Below, piece by piece: positions 1 to 7,896 of a stretch of 37,788 bases of DNA. Source of the stretch: Sulfitobacter sp. (lineage in GTDB: Bacteria > Pseudomonadota > Alphaproteobacteria > Rhodobacterales > Rhodobacteraceae). Each line of letters opens with the position of its first letter. Position 1 is the stretch's first letter. The position numbers were made by a program, and so were the translations under genes. The stretch spans positions 1-37,788 of the forward strand of contig JAGXHE010000045.1 in NCBI GenBank assembly GCA_024636445.1. Reading direction: 5' to 3'. The notes under the pieces are model-generated. The model saw only the letters and a list, made by a program, of their open reading frames with translations, was not told the DNA's origin and did not search any database.

Positions 1-1
1 C

Positions 2-370
2 GAGCAGCAGCTGATCGACGCAGGTTACTCAAAGGATGAATTCCTGCTGGCCACTGACAATGCTGTCGTCGTGCCCGTGGGCAAGAACATCGTGATGCAG
101 GTGACCGGTGCAGACGTGATCCACTCGTGGACGATCCCTGCGTTTGGCGTCAAACAAGACGGCATTCCCGGACGTCTGGCTGAACTGTGGTTCAATGCCG
201 ACCGCGAAGGCATCTACTTTGGCCAGTGTTCGGAGCTGTGCGGCATCAACCACGCCTACATGCCGATCACCGTCAAGGTCGTCTCGGAAGAGGCTTATGC
301 CGCATGGCTGGCGACAGCCCGCGAAGAGTTCGCAAGCCTGCCGCAAAGCTTTCAGATCGCGGCCAAGTAA
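2..370 (+). CDS. coxB: cytochrome c oxidase subunit II, C-terminal part (5' cut by window edge)
   Basis: The last 122 residues of subunit II of the aa3-type cytochrome c oxidase. The periplasmic cupredoxin domain takes electrons from cytochrome c through the binuclear CuA centre. The CuA ligands are visible in the segment [14 protein letters not shown]: two Cys separated by three residues, the Glu between them, then His and Met. The earlier segment [20 protein letters not shown] supplies the other His ligand. The two N-terminal membrane helices lie before the window. A hairpin with a short T-run follows the stop codon, and ctaB begins 54 bases later, so this gene heads or joins the cox assembly operon. 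Family identity is certain; only the 5' end is missing. Confidence 0.97.
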   Translation, partial: EQQLIDAGYSKDEFLLATDNAVVVPVGKNIVMQVTGADVIHSWTIPAFGVKQDGIPGRLAELWFNADREGIYFGQCSELCGINHAYMPITVKVVSEEAYAAWLATAREEFASLPQSFQIAAK

Positions 371-385
371 ACCCCGAGTAACCAC

Positions 386-413
386 AGGGCGGGGGCATGC
401 CCTCCCGCCTTTT
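386..413 (+). terminator. intrinsic terminator-like hairpin between coxB and ctaB
   Basis: Arms 386-395 and 402-411 can form a roughly 10-bp GC-rich stem (with two G-T pairs) around the loop CATGCC. The stem runs straight into TTTT at 410-413. It lies 16 bases after the coxB stop and ends 11 bases before the first ATG of ctaB. It probably lowers transcription from coxB into the assembly genes rather than ending it completely. Seen directly in the sequence; its activity is inferred. Confidence 0.6.
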
Positions 414-424
414 CCTGTTCCTAC

Positions 425-1390
425 ATGATGCGTGAGCCACCGATGACTGACATCAGCAGCCAGCCACAGGCCTTTGAGGCCGAAGCGTCCTTTGGCGATT
501 ACTTCGCGCTGATGAAGCCGCGCGTAATGCAGCTTGTCGTGTTCACTGCCTTGGTGGGCATGCTGGCAGCACCGATCGGGGTTAACCCTGTCATCGGCTT
601 TGCCTCGATCCTGTTCATCGCCGTTGGGGCAGGGGCTTCGGGTGCGTTGAACATGTGGTGGGATGCGGACATCGACCAGATCATGACCCGCACCGCCAAG
701 CGCCCAATTCCCGCAGGCAAGGTCGAGCCGGGCGAGGCGCTGAGCATCGGCGTCGGGCTTTCGGGCCTTTCGGTGATGATGCTGGCGCTGTCGGCCAACT
801 TTCTGGCGGCGGGACTGCTGGCCTTCACCATCTTTTTCTATGCAGTCGTCTATTCTATGTGGCTGAAACGCGCGACGCCGCAAAACATCGTTATCGGTGG
901 CGCGGCCGGAGCGTTCCCGCCGGTGATCGGCTGGGTCGTGGCCACCGGGTCCATGTCGGTCGAGGCATGGCTGATGTTCGCGCTGATCTTCATGTGGACA
1001 CCGCCGCACTTCTGGGCGCTGGCCCTGTTCATGAAGTCTGATTACGACGACGCGGGCGTGCCGATGCTGACAGTGACGCATGGGCGCAAATCGACCCGCA
1101 AACATATTCTGGCCTATACCGCCCTGCTGGTGGTTCTGGCCGTGGGCACGGCGTTTACAGCCATCGGCGGGGTGATCTATCTGACCACCGCCGTGATCCT
1201 GAACGCGCTGTTCCTGAAAGGCGCCTATGCGATCTGGCGCCGCGACGAGGCGGAGGCCGAAGCCGACAGCTATGCCGTCGAAAAGTCGTTCTTCAAACTG
1301 TCGCTGTTGTACTTGTTCCTGCACTTCGGTGCGATCATGGCCGAGGCGCTGCTGCGCAGCTCGGGCCTGGGAGGTTGGGGATGGCTTTGA
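425..1390 (+). CDS. ctaB: protoheme IX farnesyltransferase (heme O synthase)
   Basis: A polytopic inner-membrane UbiA-family prenyltransferase of 321 residues that adds a farnesyl group to heme b to make heme O, the precursor of the heme A used by the aa3 oxidase. The Asp-rich prenyl-diphosphate motif is seen around residues 76-95 (NMWWDADIDQIMTRTAKRPI), followed by about eight hydrophobic helices. Length is normal for CyoE/CtaB. ATGs at 425 and 428 and a third in frame at 443 are possible; none has a strong Shine-Dalgarno sequence. I kept the first, but 443 (MTDISSQ) is plausible because the upstream hairpin ends only at 413. The stop overlaps the next small gene by 10 bases. Confidence 0.95.
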   Translation: MMREPPMTDISSQPQAFEAEASFGDYFALMKPRVMQLVVFTALVGMLAAPIGVNPVIGFASILFIAVGAGASGALNMWWDADIDQIMTRTAKRPIPAGKVEPGEALSIGVGLSGLSVMMLALSANFLAAGLLAFTIFFYAVVYSMWLKRATPQNIVIGGAAGAFPPVIGWVVATGSMSVEAWLMFALIFMWTPPHFWALALFMKSDYDDAGVPMLTVTHGRKSTRKHILAYTALLVVLAVGTAFTAIGGVIYLTTAVILNALFLKGAYAIWRRDEAEAEADSYAVEKSFFKLSLLYLFLHFGAIMAEALLRSSGLGGWGWL

Positions 1391-1542
1391 AAGCTGAACA
1401 TGAAATGCATGGCCGCCGCCGTGGCCGCAATCTGGGCGTCGGCGTCTTGCTGGCCGGTTTTGTGGTGCTGGTTCTGGCGCTTACATTCGCCAAGGTCACC
1501 AGTGGTGATTTTGAAGTACCGCGCGCGGAGACCTTGAAATGA
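1381..1542 (+). CDS. small single-pass membrane protein of the cox operon
   Basis: A 53-residue ORF starting MALKAEHEMHGRRRGRN, with an Arg-rich cytoplasmic N-terminus, one hydrophobic helix at about residues 18-39 and a short polar tail ending ETLK. It overlaps the end of ctaB by 10 bases, and its stop overlaps the ctaG start as ATGA, so it is tightly coupled in translation. Related bacteria carry a similar tiny membrane protein at this place, sometimes called CoxF; that link is from memory of the operon, not from a conserved motif. A role in oxidase assembly is inferred from position only. The positive-inside pattern and coupling make it very likely to be a real gene. Confidence 0.82.
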   Translation: MALKAEHEMHGRRRGRNLGVGVLLAGFVVLVLALTFAKVTSGDFEVPRAETLK

Positions 1543-2120
1543 AGCGGCTGCAGGGACCCCAGCGTACAGTTGCCCAGCTGGTGGGCGTGGTCGTGGTCAT
1601 GGGCGCACTGTCGTGGGCATCCGTGCCGTTTTACGACTGGTTCTGCCGTGTGACCGGCTTCGGCGGCACGCCGGGCCGCGCCGCCGAAGGTGTCGACAAC
1701 ATCCTCGACCGCGAGATCACAGTGCGCTTCGACGCGTCTGTCGACAGCACCATGTCGTGGGAATTCAAACCGGTCGAAACCAAGATGACCCTGCGCATCG
1801 GTGAAACCGCGCTGGCCTTCTACGAGGCCTACAATCCCACCGACCGCCCCATCGCCGGCTCCGCCAGCTATAATGTGGCACCCTATTCGGCAGGTGGCTA
1901 TTTCAACAAGATCCAGTGTTTCTGCTTTGAAGAACAGGTTCTGCAACCCGGAGAGCGCGTGCAGATGCCCGTGACGTTCTTCGTGGACCCGGAAATTGTC
2001 GATGACCGCGAAGCAAAATACGTGCATACGATCACGCTTAGCTATACATTCTACGAAATCGATCTGCCCGAAGGCTACGCAGCCCTAGACGCACAGAGCA
2101 ACGATACCAACCTGAACTGA
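1539..2120 (+). CDS. ctaG: cytochrome c oxidase assembly protein CtaG/Cox11
   Basis: A copper chaperone of 193 residues that helps insert CuB into subunit I of the oxidase. One N-terminal membrane anchor (about residues 11-30) leads into a periplasmic beta-sandwich. The Cox11 copper motif CFCFEEQ is present with Cys127 and Cys129, and a third conserved Cys (Cys36) lies just after the anchor in FYDWFC. The start ATG overlaps the stop of the preceding small ORF (ATGA). Coupling to ctaB upstream and coxC 10 bases downstream matches the usual cox assembly operon of alphaproteobacteria. Confidence 0.96.
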   Translation: MKRLQGPQRTVAQLVGVVVVMGALSWASVPFYDWFCRVTGFGGTPGRAAEGVDNILDREITVRFDASVDSTMSWEFKPVETKMTLRIGETALAFYEAYNPTDRPIAGSASYNVAPYSAGGYFNKIQCFCFEEQVLQPGERVQMPVTFFVDPEIVDDREAKYVHTITLSYTFYEIDLPEGYAALDAQSNDTNLN

Positions 2121-2130
2121 GGGACTGAAC

Positions 2131-2937
2131 ATGGCCCATTCCAAGAACCATGACTATCATATTTTGCCCCCGTCGATCGAGCCGCTCATGGCCTCGGTCG
2201 CGGCTTTCGTTATGCTGTTTGGCGGCGTGCTCTGGATGCACGACGGCTCACCGTTCCTGTTTCTCATCGGCTTTGCCGGCATCCTCTATGTGATGTTTGC
2301 CTGGTGGTCCAAAGTGGTCGACGAAAGCCAGGTGGGCGATCACACGCCGGTGGTCCAGATCGGCCTGCGCTATGGGTTCATCCTGTTCATCATGTCCGAA
2401 GTCATGTTCTTCTCGGCATGGTTCTGGTCGTTCTTCAAGCACGCCATCTACCCGATGGAGAACTATGTAGGGTCCACCTACGAGGCGCCCTTCATCGTGC
2501 CGGTCGATGCGCTGCACCTGCCGTTGATCAACACGCTGGTGCTGTTGCTGTCGGGCTGCGCCGTGACATGGGCACACCATGCACTGGTGCACGAAAACAA
2601 CCGCAAGGACCTGATAAACGGTCTGGCACTGTCGATCATTCTGGGCGTTCTGTTTACCGCGTTGCAGGCGTATGAATACTTTCACCTTCTGCACGAAGGC
2701 TGGGTATTCGGCGGTGACGAGTTCTATTCGAACTTCTTCATGGCAACAGGTTTCCACGGCTTTCACGTCATCATCGGCACCATCTTCCTGGCGGTCTGTC
2801 TGATCCGCGCGATGAAGGGGCACTTTACCCCCGAACGTCACGTCGGGTTCGAAGCTGCCGCATGGTACTGGCACTTCGTCGACGTCGTCTGGCTGTTCCT
2901 GTTCTTCGCCGTCTACATGTGGGGCGTGCCCGGCTAA
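2131..2937 (+). CDS. coxC: cytochrome c oxidase subunit III
   Basis: Subunit III of the aa3 oxidase, 268 residues with seven hydrophobic helices, the usual bacterial length. The protein begins [15 protein letters not shown] and ends with the family pattern [19 protein letters not shown]. The conserved [12 protein letters not shown] region and FHGFHV motif of helices V-VI are present. Subunit III stabilises the catalytic subunits and binds lipid. It follows ctaG by 10 bases and is followed by a hairpin terminator before SURF1. Subunit I is not in this window. Confidence 0.97.
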   Translation: MAHSKNHDYHILPPSIEPLMASVAAFVMLFGGVLWMHDGSPFLFLIGFAGILYVMFAWWSKVVDESQVGDHTPVVQIGLRYGFILFIMSEVMFFSAWFWSFFKHAIYPMENYVGSTYEAPFIVPVDALHLPLINTLVLLLSGCAVTWAHHALVHENNRKDLINGLALSIILGVLFTALQAYEYFHLLHEGWVFGGDEFYSNFFMATGFHGFHVIIGTIFLAVCLIRAMKGHFTPERHVGFEAAAWYWHFVDVVWLFLFFAVYMWGVPG

Positions 2938-2979
2938 GCTTTGGCTGGTTGCACATTCCAGGCAAATACCTAATACCCC

Positions 2980-3012
2980 GAAAGGCGCGTGGTGATCCTC
3001 GCGCCTTTTGTC
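2980..3012 (+). terminator. intrinsic terminator after coxC
   Basis: A perfect 9-bp inverted repeat (AAAGGCGCG at 2981-2989 and its complement at 3000-3008) with a 10-base loop, ending in TTTT. It sits 43 bases after the coxC stop and about 30 bases before the SURF1 start. Its shape fits an intrinsic terminator or attenuator that reduces transcription into SURF1-thrC. Confidence 0.7.
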
Positions 3013-3039
3013 ATTCCAACGGCGCAGTGAAAGACGGGC

Positions 3040-3732
3040 ATGGGACGTATTGTGTTTCTGATCGGCATCGGACTGGGCGGTGCGGCTATCCTGATCTCTC
3101 TGGGGGTCTGGCAGGTGCAGCGGCTGAACTGGAAGCAAGCGATACTGGCCGACATTACTTCGCGCATTTCTGCCGAACCCGTTGATCTGCCAGCCCAAGC
3201 CGACCCGGTGGCTGACAAATACCTGCCCGTGGCGGTGACCGGCACCTATGACGGGCAAGCGATTTATGTGCTGGTCAGCCAGAAGCAGATCGGCGCAGGC
3301 TACCGCGTGATCTCCCCCATGGTGACCGAAGCTGGCCGTCGCGTGCTGGTCGACCGAGGCTTTGTACGCGACGAAGACCGCGGAGCGGTCACCCGGCCCG
3401 ACCGCCCTGTGACCGTCACCGGCAACTTGCACTGGCCGCAGGAAATCGACGGCTTCACCCCTGAGCCTGATCTGGAGGCGAACATCTGGTTCGCCCGCGA
3501 TCTGCCCGCGATGGCCCAGACCCTGAACACCGAACCGTTGTTGGTCGTGGCGCGCGAAACATCGCTGCCGGACGGTCCCGTCACCCCATTGCCTGTGGAC
3601 ACCGAGGGCATTCCCAACAATCACTTGCAATACGCGATCACATGGTTTTCGCTGGCCCTGATCTGGGTTGGCATGACCTTCGTCTTTGCCCTGCGCGGCA
3701 GCCGCCGCAGACCAGAAAGGCCCAACTTGTGA
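3040..3732 (+). CDS. SURF1-family cytochrome oxidase biogenesis protein
   Basis: A 230-residue protein with the SURF1 layout: an N-terminal membrane helix (about residues 5-22), a long periplasmic domain and a C-terminal helix (about 198-215). Family motifs include LGVWQVQRLNWKQ near the N-terminus, RVLVDRGFV in the middle and NNHLQYAITWFSLALIW near the end. SURF1 proteins help deliver heme A to subunit I. Position directly after coxC supports this. The final codons overlap the GTG start of thrC (GTGA), so thrC translation is coupled to it. Confidence 0.93.
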   Translation: MGRIVFLIGIGLGGAAILISLGVWQVQRLNWKQAILADITSRISAEPVDLPAQADPVADKYLPVAVTGTYDGQAIYVLVSQKQIGAGYRVISPMVTEAGRRVLVDRGFVRDEDRGAVTRPDRPVTVTGNLHWPQEIDGFTPEPDLEANIWFARDLPAMAQTLNTEPLLVVARETSLPDGPVTPLPVDTEGIPNNHLQYAITWFSLALIWVGMTFVFALRGSRRRPERPNL

Positions 3733-5117
3733 AATATATCTCGACCCGTGGCAAAGCCCCCGAGCTCACATTCGAAGACACGATGCTGACCGGTCTGGCC
3801 CGTGATGGCGGCCTTTACGTCCCGTCCGAAATCCCGACGCTGTCGCATGACGACATCGCCGCCATGGAAGGGCAGAGCTACGAGGAAATCGCCTATCGCG
3901 TGATGCGCCCCTTCGTGGGCGACACCTTCAGCGACGCAGAGTTTCGCGGCTGCATCGACCGCGCGTACGCAGGCTTTGGTCACGCCGCCCGCGCGCCTTT
4001 GGTGCAACTGGATCAGGGGCATTTCCTGCTGGAACTGTTCCACGGGCCGACGCTGGCGTTCAAGGACTTTGCCATGCAGCTGATCGGCCAGCTGTTCCAG
4101 ACTGCCCTGACCCGCAGCGGCAAACGGGTGACCATCGTGGGCGCAACCAGTGGCGACACGGGCTCTGCCGCGATCGAGGCATTTCGCGGGATCGAGAACG
4201 TCGATGTGTTCATCCTCTATCCGCATGGCCGCATCTCCGAAGTGCAGCGCCGCCAGATGACCACCCCCACCGAAAGCAACGTGCACGCGCTGGCGGTCGA
4301 CGGCGACTTTGACGAATGTCAGGCGCGGCTGAAGGATATGTTCAACGATTTCGAATTCCGCGACGCCGTCAGGCTGGCGGGCGTCAACAGCATCAACTGG
4401 GGCCGGGTGCTGGCGCAGGTGGTCTACTACTTCTCCTCCGCTGTCTCCGTGGGCGCGCCGCACCGCAAGGTCAGCTTTACCGTGCCCACCGGAAACTTTG
4501 GCGACATCTTCGCAGGCTACATCGCCAAGAGCATGGGCCTGCCCATCGACCGGCTGGTGGTCGCGACAAACCAGAACGACATTCTCGACCGGTGTCTCAA
4601 GGGGCAGGGCTATCGCAAGGGCGACACCGTGCCGTCGATCAGCCCGTCGATGGACATTCAGGTCTCGTCCAACTTTGAGCGCGCGCTGTTCGACGCTTAC
4701 GGGCGCGATGGCAAGGCCGTGGCGCAACTGATGGACGAGCTTAAGGCTGGCGGATTCGACGTAAGCCAGGGCGCCATGCAGACCCTTCAGGAACACTACG
4801 ACAGCGGCTGCGCATCCGAGGCCGAGACCGGGGCCACCATTGCAGCCACGCTCAAAAACACCACCGAGCTGCTGTGCCCGCACTCTGCCGTAGGGGTGAA
4901 AGTGGCCGAAGACCACCGCGTGCCCGGCACGCCGATGATCACGCTGGCCACCGCCCATCCGGCAAAATTTCCCGACGCGGTTGAGAAAGCCAGCGGCATC
5001 CGTCCCCCCCTTCCCCCGCGCATGGAAGACCTCTATGAACGCGCGGAACGGGTGACGCGGGTGGCCAATGACCTTGCCGCGCTCAAGGACCATATCAAGG
5101 GACATATCGCACAGTGA
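3729..5117 (+). CDS. thrC: threonine synthase
   Basis: A PLP enzyme that converts O-phosphohomoserine to threonine and phosphate, 462 residues. The PLP lysine is Lys112 in the motif HGPTLAFKDFAMQ; the phosphate-binding SGDTGSA loop and the PTGNFGDIFAGY region are present. The start is taken as GTG 3729, which gives the conserved N-terminus MKYISTRGKAPEL and overlaps the SURF1 stop; an upstream ATG at 3642 would lie wholly inside SURF1. The stop overlaps the next gene (GTGA). Its place behind the oxidase genes is typical synteny in Rhodobacteraceae rather than a functional link. Confidence 0.96.
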   Translation: MKYISTRGKAPELTFEDTMLTGLARDGGLYVPSEIPTLSHDDIAAMEGQSYEEIAYRVMRPFVGDTFSDAEFRGCIDRAYAGFGHAARAPLVQLDQGHFLLELFHGPTLAFKDFAMQLIGQLFQTALTRSGKRVTIVGATSGDTGSAAIEAFRGIENVDVFILYPHGRISEVQRRQMTTPTESNVHALAVDGDFDECQARLKDMFNDFEFRDAVRLAGVNSINWGRVLAQVVYYFSSAVSVGAPHRKVSFTVPTGNFGDIFAGYIAKSMGLPIDRLVVATNQNDILDRCLKGQGYRKGDTVPSISPSMDIQVSSNFERALFDAYGRDGKAVAQLMDELKAGGFDVSQGAMQTLQEHYDSGCASEAETGATIAATLKNTTELLCPHSAVGVKVAEDHRVPGTPMITLATAHPAKFPDAVEKASGIRPPLPPRMEDLYERAERVTRVANDLAALKDHIKGHIAQ

Positions 5118-6376
5118 GCTTGCAACAGCACCGCCTTGCCAACGGCTTTCGTATCGTGACCGAACACATGCCGGGGCTCGCTTCGGCGTCCGTCGGAATC
5201 TGGGTCGACGCCGGTGGCCGACACGAAGCGCCCAAGCAGAACGGTATCGCGCATTTTCTCGAACACATGGCGTTCAAGGGCACGGCCAGGCGCAGCGCTC
5301 TGCAAATCGCCGAGGCGATAGAGGACGTTGGCGGCTATATAAATGCCTACACCAGCCGCGAGGTCACGGCCTATTACGCGCGCGTGCTCGAGGCGGACGT
5401 GCCGCTGGCGATGGACGTGATCGGTGATATTCTGCTGAACCCGACCTTCGACAAGAACGAGATCGAGATCGAGCGCGGCGTGATCCTGCAAGAGATCGGT
5501 CAGGCGCTGGACACGCCCGACGACGTGATCTTTGACTGGTTGCAGGCGCAGGCCTATCCCGAACAGCCCATCGGACGCACCATCCTTGGCCCGACCGAGC
5601 GAATCGAAACGTTTTCGCGCAAGGATCTGGCCAAGTTTGTGGCCCAGCACTACGGCCCCGAACAGATGATCCTGTCGGCTGCGGGTGCGGTTGACCACGA
5701 TTCCATCGTGAAGCTGGCCGAAGAGATGTTCGGCGGCATGGTGCCGACACCAGCGTTCAAACTGGCGCCCGCCGCATTCCGCGGTGGTGAAGTGCGTCAG
5801 GTCAAGGATCTGGAGCAGGCGCATTTCGCGCTCGCGTTCGAAAGCCCCGGCTACCGCGACGAAGAGATTTACGTGGCGCAGATCTACGCAAGCGCCCTGG
5901 GCGGCGGCATGTCTTCACGGCTGTTTCAGGAAGTGCGCGAGAATCGCGGCCTGTGCTATTCGATCTTTGCCTCGGCAGGGGCTTATGAGGACACTGGCAT
6001 GATGACGATCTATGCCGGCACCAGCGGCGAACAGGTGGCCGAGTTGTCGCAGCTCACCATCGACGAGATGAAGCGCGCCGCATCGGACATGAACCCGTCC
6101 GAGGTGGCCCGCGCACGGGCGCAGATGAAGGCGGGGCTGCTGATGGGTCTGGAAAGCCCGTCGAACCGGGCCGAACGTCTGGCGCGTCTGGTCCAGATCT
6201 GGGACCGCGTGCCGCCGCTGGAAGAGACAATCGCGCGCATCGATGCCGTCACCACCGGCGACGTGCGCGAATTCGCCGAGACCATCGCGGCCTCGGCCCC
6301 TGCGGCGCTGGCGCTTTACGGTCCCGTCGACACGGCCCCCACGCTTGACGCATTGCAGGAACGTCGGGTCGCCTGA
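5114..6376 (+). CDS. M16 family zinc peptidase (mitochondrial processing peptidase-like)
   Basis: A 420-residue single-unit M16 metallopeptidase resembling the beta subunit of the mitochondrial processing peptidase. The inverted zinc motif HFLEH occupies residues 47-51, with the distal ligand Glu127 in ERGVILQEIG, the expected distance. The C-terminal half holds the Gly-rich loop LGGGMSSRLFQEVRE and the RGLCYS region. No signal peptide is visible, so it is probably cytoplasmic. It starts with GTG overlapping the thrC stop, and its stop overlaps the next gene (TGATG). Alphaproteobacteria commonly keep this gene next to thrC. Natural substrate unknown. Confidence 0.94.
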   Translation: MSLQQHRLANGFRIVTEHMPGLASASVGIWVDAGGRHEAPKQNGIAHFLEHMAFKGTARRSALQIAEAIEDVGGYINAYTSREVTAYYARVLEADVPLAMDVIGDILLNPTFDKNEIEIERGVILQEIGQALDTPDDVIFDWLQAQAYPEQPIGRTILGPTERIETFSRKDLAKFVAQHYGPEQMILSAAGAVDHDSIVKLAEEMFGGMVPTPAFKLAPAAFRGGEVRQVKDLEQAHFALAFESPGYRDEEIYVAQIYASALGGGMSSRLFQEVRENRGLCYSIFASAGAYEDTGMMTIYAGTSGEQVAELSQLTIDEMKRAASDMNPSEVARARAQMKAGLLMGLESPSNRAERLARLVQIWDRVPPLEETIARIDAVTTGDVREFAETIAASAPAALALYGPVDTAPTLDALQERRVA

Positions 6377-6960
6377 TGCTGCTGACAAAACGGAAACTGC
6401 GGATCGAGACGGAGCGCCTGACGCTTCGGCCTCCGACCCATGCAGATTTCCGTCCCTGGGCCGCGCTGCGCGCTCATTCCAAAGACTACCTCAGCCCGTG
6501 GGAACCCGGCTGGGCCGATGATCATCTGTCGCGCAAGGCCTTCACCAACCGCGTCTATTGGGCGCAACGCTCGATCGCCAACGGATCGGCCCTGCCGCTG
6601 TTTCTGATCCGGCGCACCGACGAAGTTTTGCTGGGCGCGATCACGCTGGACAACATCCGGCGCGGCCCTGCACAGGCAGGTACACTGGGCTATTGGACGG
6701 GTCAGATGTTTGCCCGCAAAGGCTACATGCGCGAGGCGATCGAGGCGGTGGTGCATCACGCCTTTAGCCGTCAGGACCTCAGCCGGATCGAAGCCGCCTG
6801 TCTGCCCGAAAATGCCGCCTCGCGCGGGCTGCTGGAAAAGTCGGGTTTCAAGTACGAGGGCGTCGCACAATCCTATCTGCAGATCGATGGACGCTGGCGA
6901 ACGCACGTTCTTTACGCATCGTTGCGCCATGACAGACGCGGACGCACTGACGCAGGATGA
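6376..6960 (+). CDS. GNAT acetyltransferase, RimJ/RimL type
   Basis: A 194-residue GNAT protein with the features of ribosomal-protein alanine N-acetyltransferases: the N-terminal IETERLTLRPPTHADF strand, the GYWTGQMFARKGYMREA acetyl-CoA loop and the NAASRGLLEKSGFKYEG motif at the end. It uses acetyl-CoA to acetylate an N-terminus or small molecule; RimJ itself modifies ribosomal protein S5, but the true target here is not known. The ATG overlaps the stop of the M16 peptidase, so it is the last gene of the thrC-linked run. Confidence 0.88.
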   Translation: MLLTKRKLRIETERLTLRPPTHADFRPWAALRAHSKDYLSPWEPGWADDHLSRKAFTNRVYWAQRSIANGSALPLFLIRRTDEVLLGAITLDNIRRGPAQAGTLGYWTGQMFARKGYMREAIEAVVHHAFSRQDLSRIEAACLPENAASRGLLEKSGFKYEGVAQSYLQIDGRWRTHVLYASLRHDRRGRTDAG

Positions 6961-7006
6961 CTTTGGCGGCTGATGCGCTATCCTTTTCTTTCAGGGGGAG
7001 CGCATC

Positions 7007-7846
7007 ATGTTGATCAGACTTTTGACAGCCTTGACACTTTTCACGGGCGCGACGCAGGTCGCAGCCCAGGCACCACCGCGCACGCCAAGTCACTGCATCG
7101 CACTCGCAGGTGACATTGATGGCGGGAGTTTTGGCGGCAGCTTCATCCACCGCGCCAGTTACGACACCGAGGTGCCGCTTGAGACGGTGCTGATCCACTA
7201 CATCGACCACGCCAGCTTTTTGATCCGCAGCCATGCAGGGCTGAACATGGTGACCGACTTCACCGGCTTTATCGGCAATGTTCCCATGATCCCCGACGTT
7301 GTGACGATGAACCATGCGCACGATACCCATTGGACCGCCTTTCCCGACCCTGCAATCAGCCATGCGCTGAATGGCTGGGGACCGTTCGGCGAGGGGGTGG
7401 AGCATCATGTTGATCTGGGCGAGGTGCTGGTGCGCAATGTTTCGACCGACATTCGCAGCCAGTACGGCGGCAGCGAGCCCAGGGGCAATTCGATATTCGT
7501 GTTCGAAATGGCGGGCCTGTGCATCGGCCATCTGGGCCACTTGCACCATGAACCCAACGCCGAGCAATATGCGGCCATCGGGCGGCTGGATGTGGTCATG
7601 GCACCGATTGATGGCGGCATGACGCTGGATCTGGCGACGATGACCCGTGTGTTGAAGCGGCTTAAGTCTTCTGTGGTGCTGCCGATGCACTGGTTCTCGG
7701 ACTATGCACTCAATGATTTTCTGACCGGTATGGCGGACACCTTTGCTGTGGTGGAAGTCGGCGGACCGGCCTTGCAGATATCGCGCGACCGGCTGCCGTC
7801 GCGGCCCACCATAATGGTGCTGCGGCCCGAGTGGCTGCGGCGTTAG
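7007..7846 (+). CDS. exported metallo-beta-lactamase-fold protein (UlaG-like)
   Basis: A 279-residue protein with a clear signal peptide (residues 1 to about 21, ending VAAQA) and so probably periplasmic. Metallo-beta-lactamase-fold elements are seen in order: YIDHASFLI, the histidine cluster NHAHDTHW, the GHLGHLHH loop and LPMHWF. The cluster has the His spacing HxHxxH, but the Asp is one place earlier than in the usual HxHxDH, so metal binding may differ from standard hydrolases. Substrate unknown. It has a good Shine-Dalgarno (AGGGGGAG) before ATG 7007. It ends 50 bases before the FAD oxidase start. Confidence 0.82.
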   Translation: MLIRLLTALTLFTGATQVAAQAPPRTPSHCIALAGDIDGGSFGGSFIHRASYDTEVPLETVLIHYIDHASFLIRSHAGLNMVTDFTGFIGNVPMIPDVVTMNHAHDTHWTAFPDPAISHALNGWGPFGEGVEHHVDLGEVLVRNVSTDIRSQYGGSEPRGNSIFVFEMAGLCIGHLGHLHHEPNAEQYAAIGRLDVVMAPIDGGMTLDLATMTRVLKRLKSSVVLPMHWFSDYALNDFLTGMADTFAVVEVGGPALQISRDRLPSRPTIMVLRPEWLRR

Positions 7847-7896
7847 GGCCACATTCTGCGGTTGCCTTTACCGCGCCGTGGCGGGATGTTGCGGCC

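Noticed and set aside
2248-5105. Long minus-strand frames (2248-3630 and 3621-5105) opposite coxC, SURF1 and thrC
   Set aside because: Antisense shadows of certain genes, with no ribosome site or family signature.
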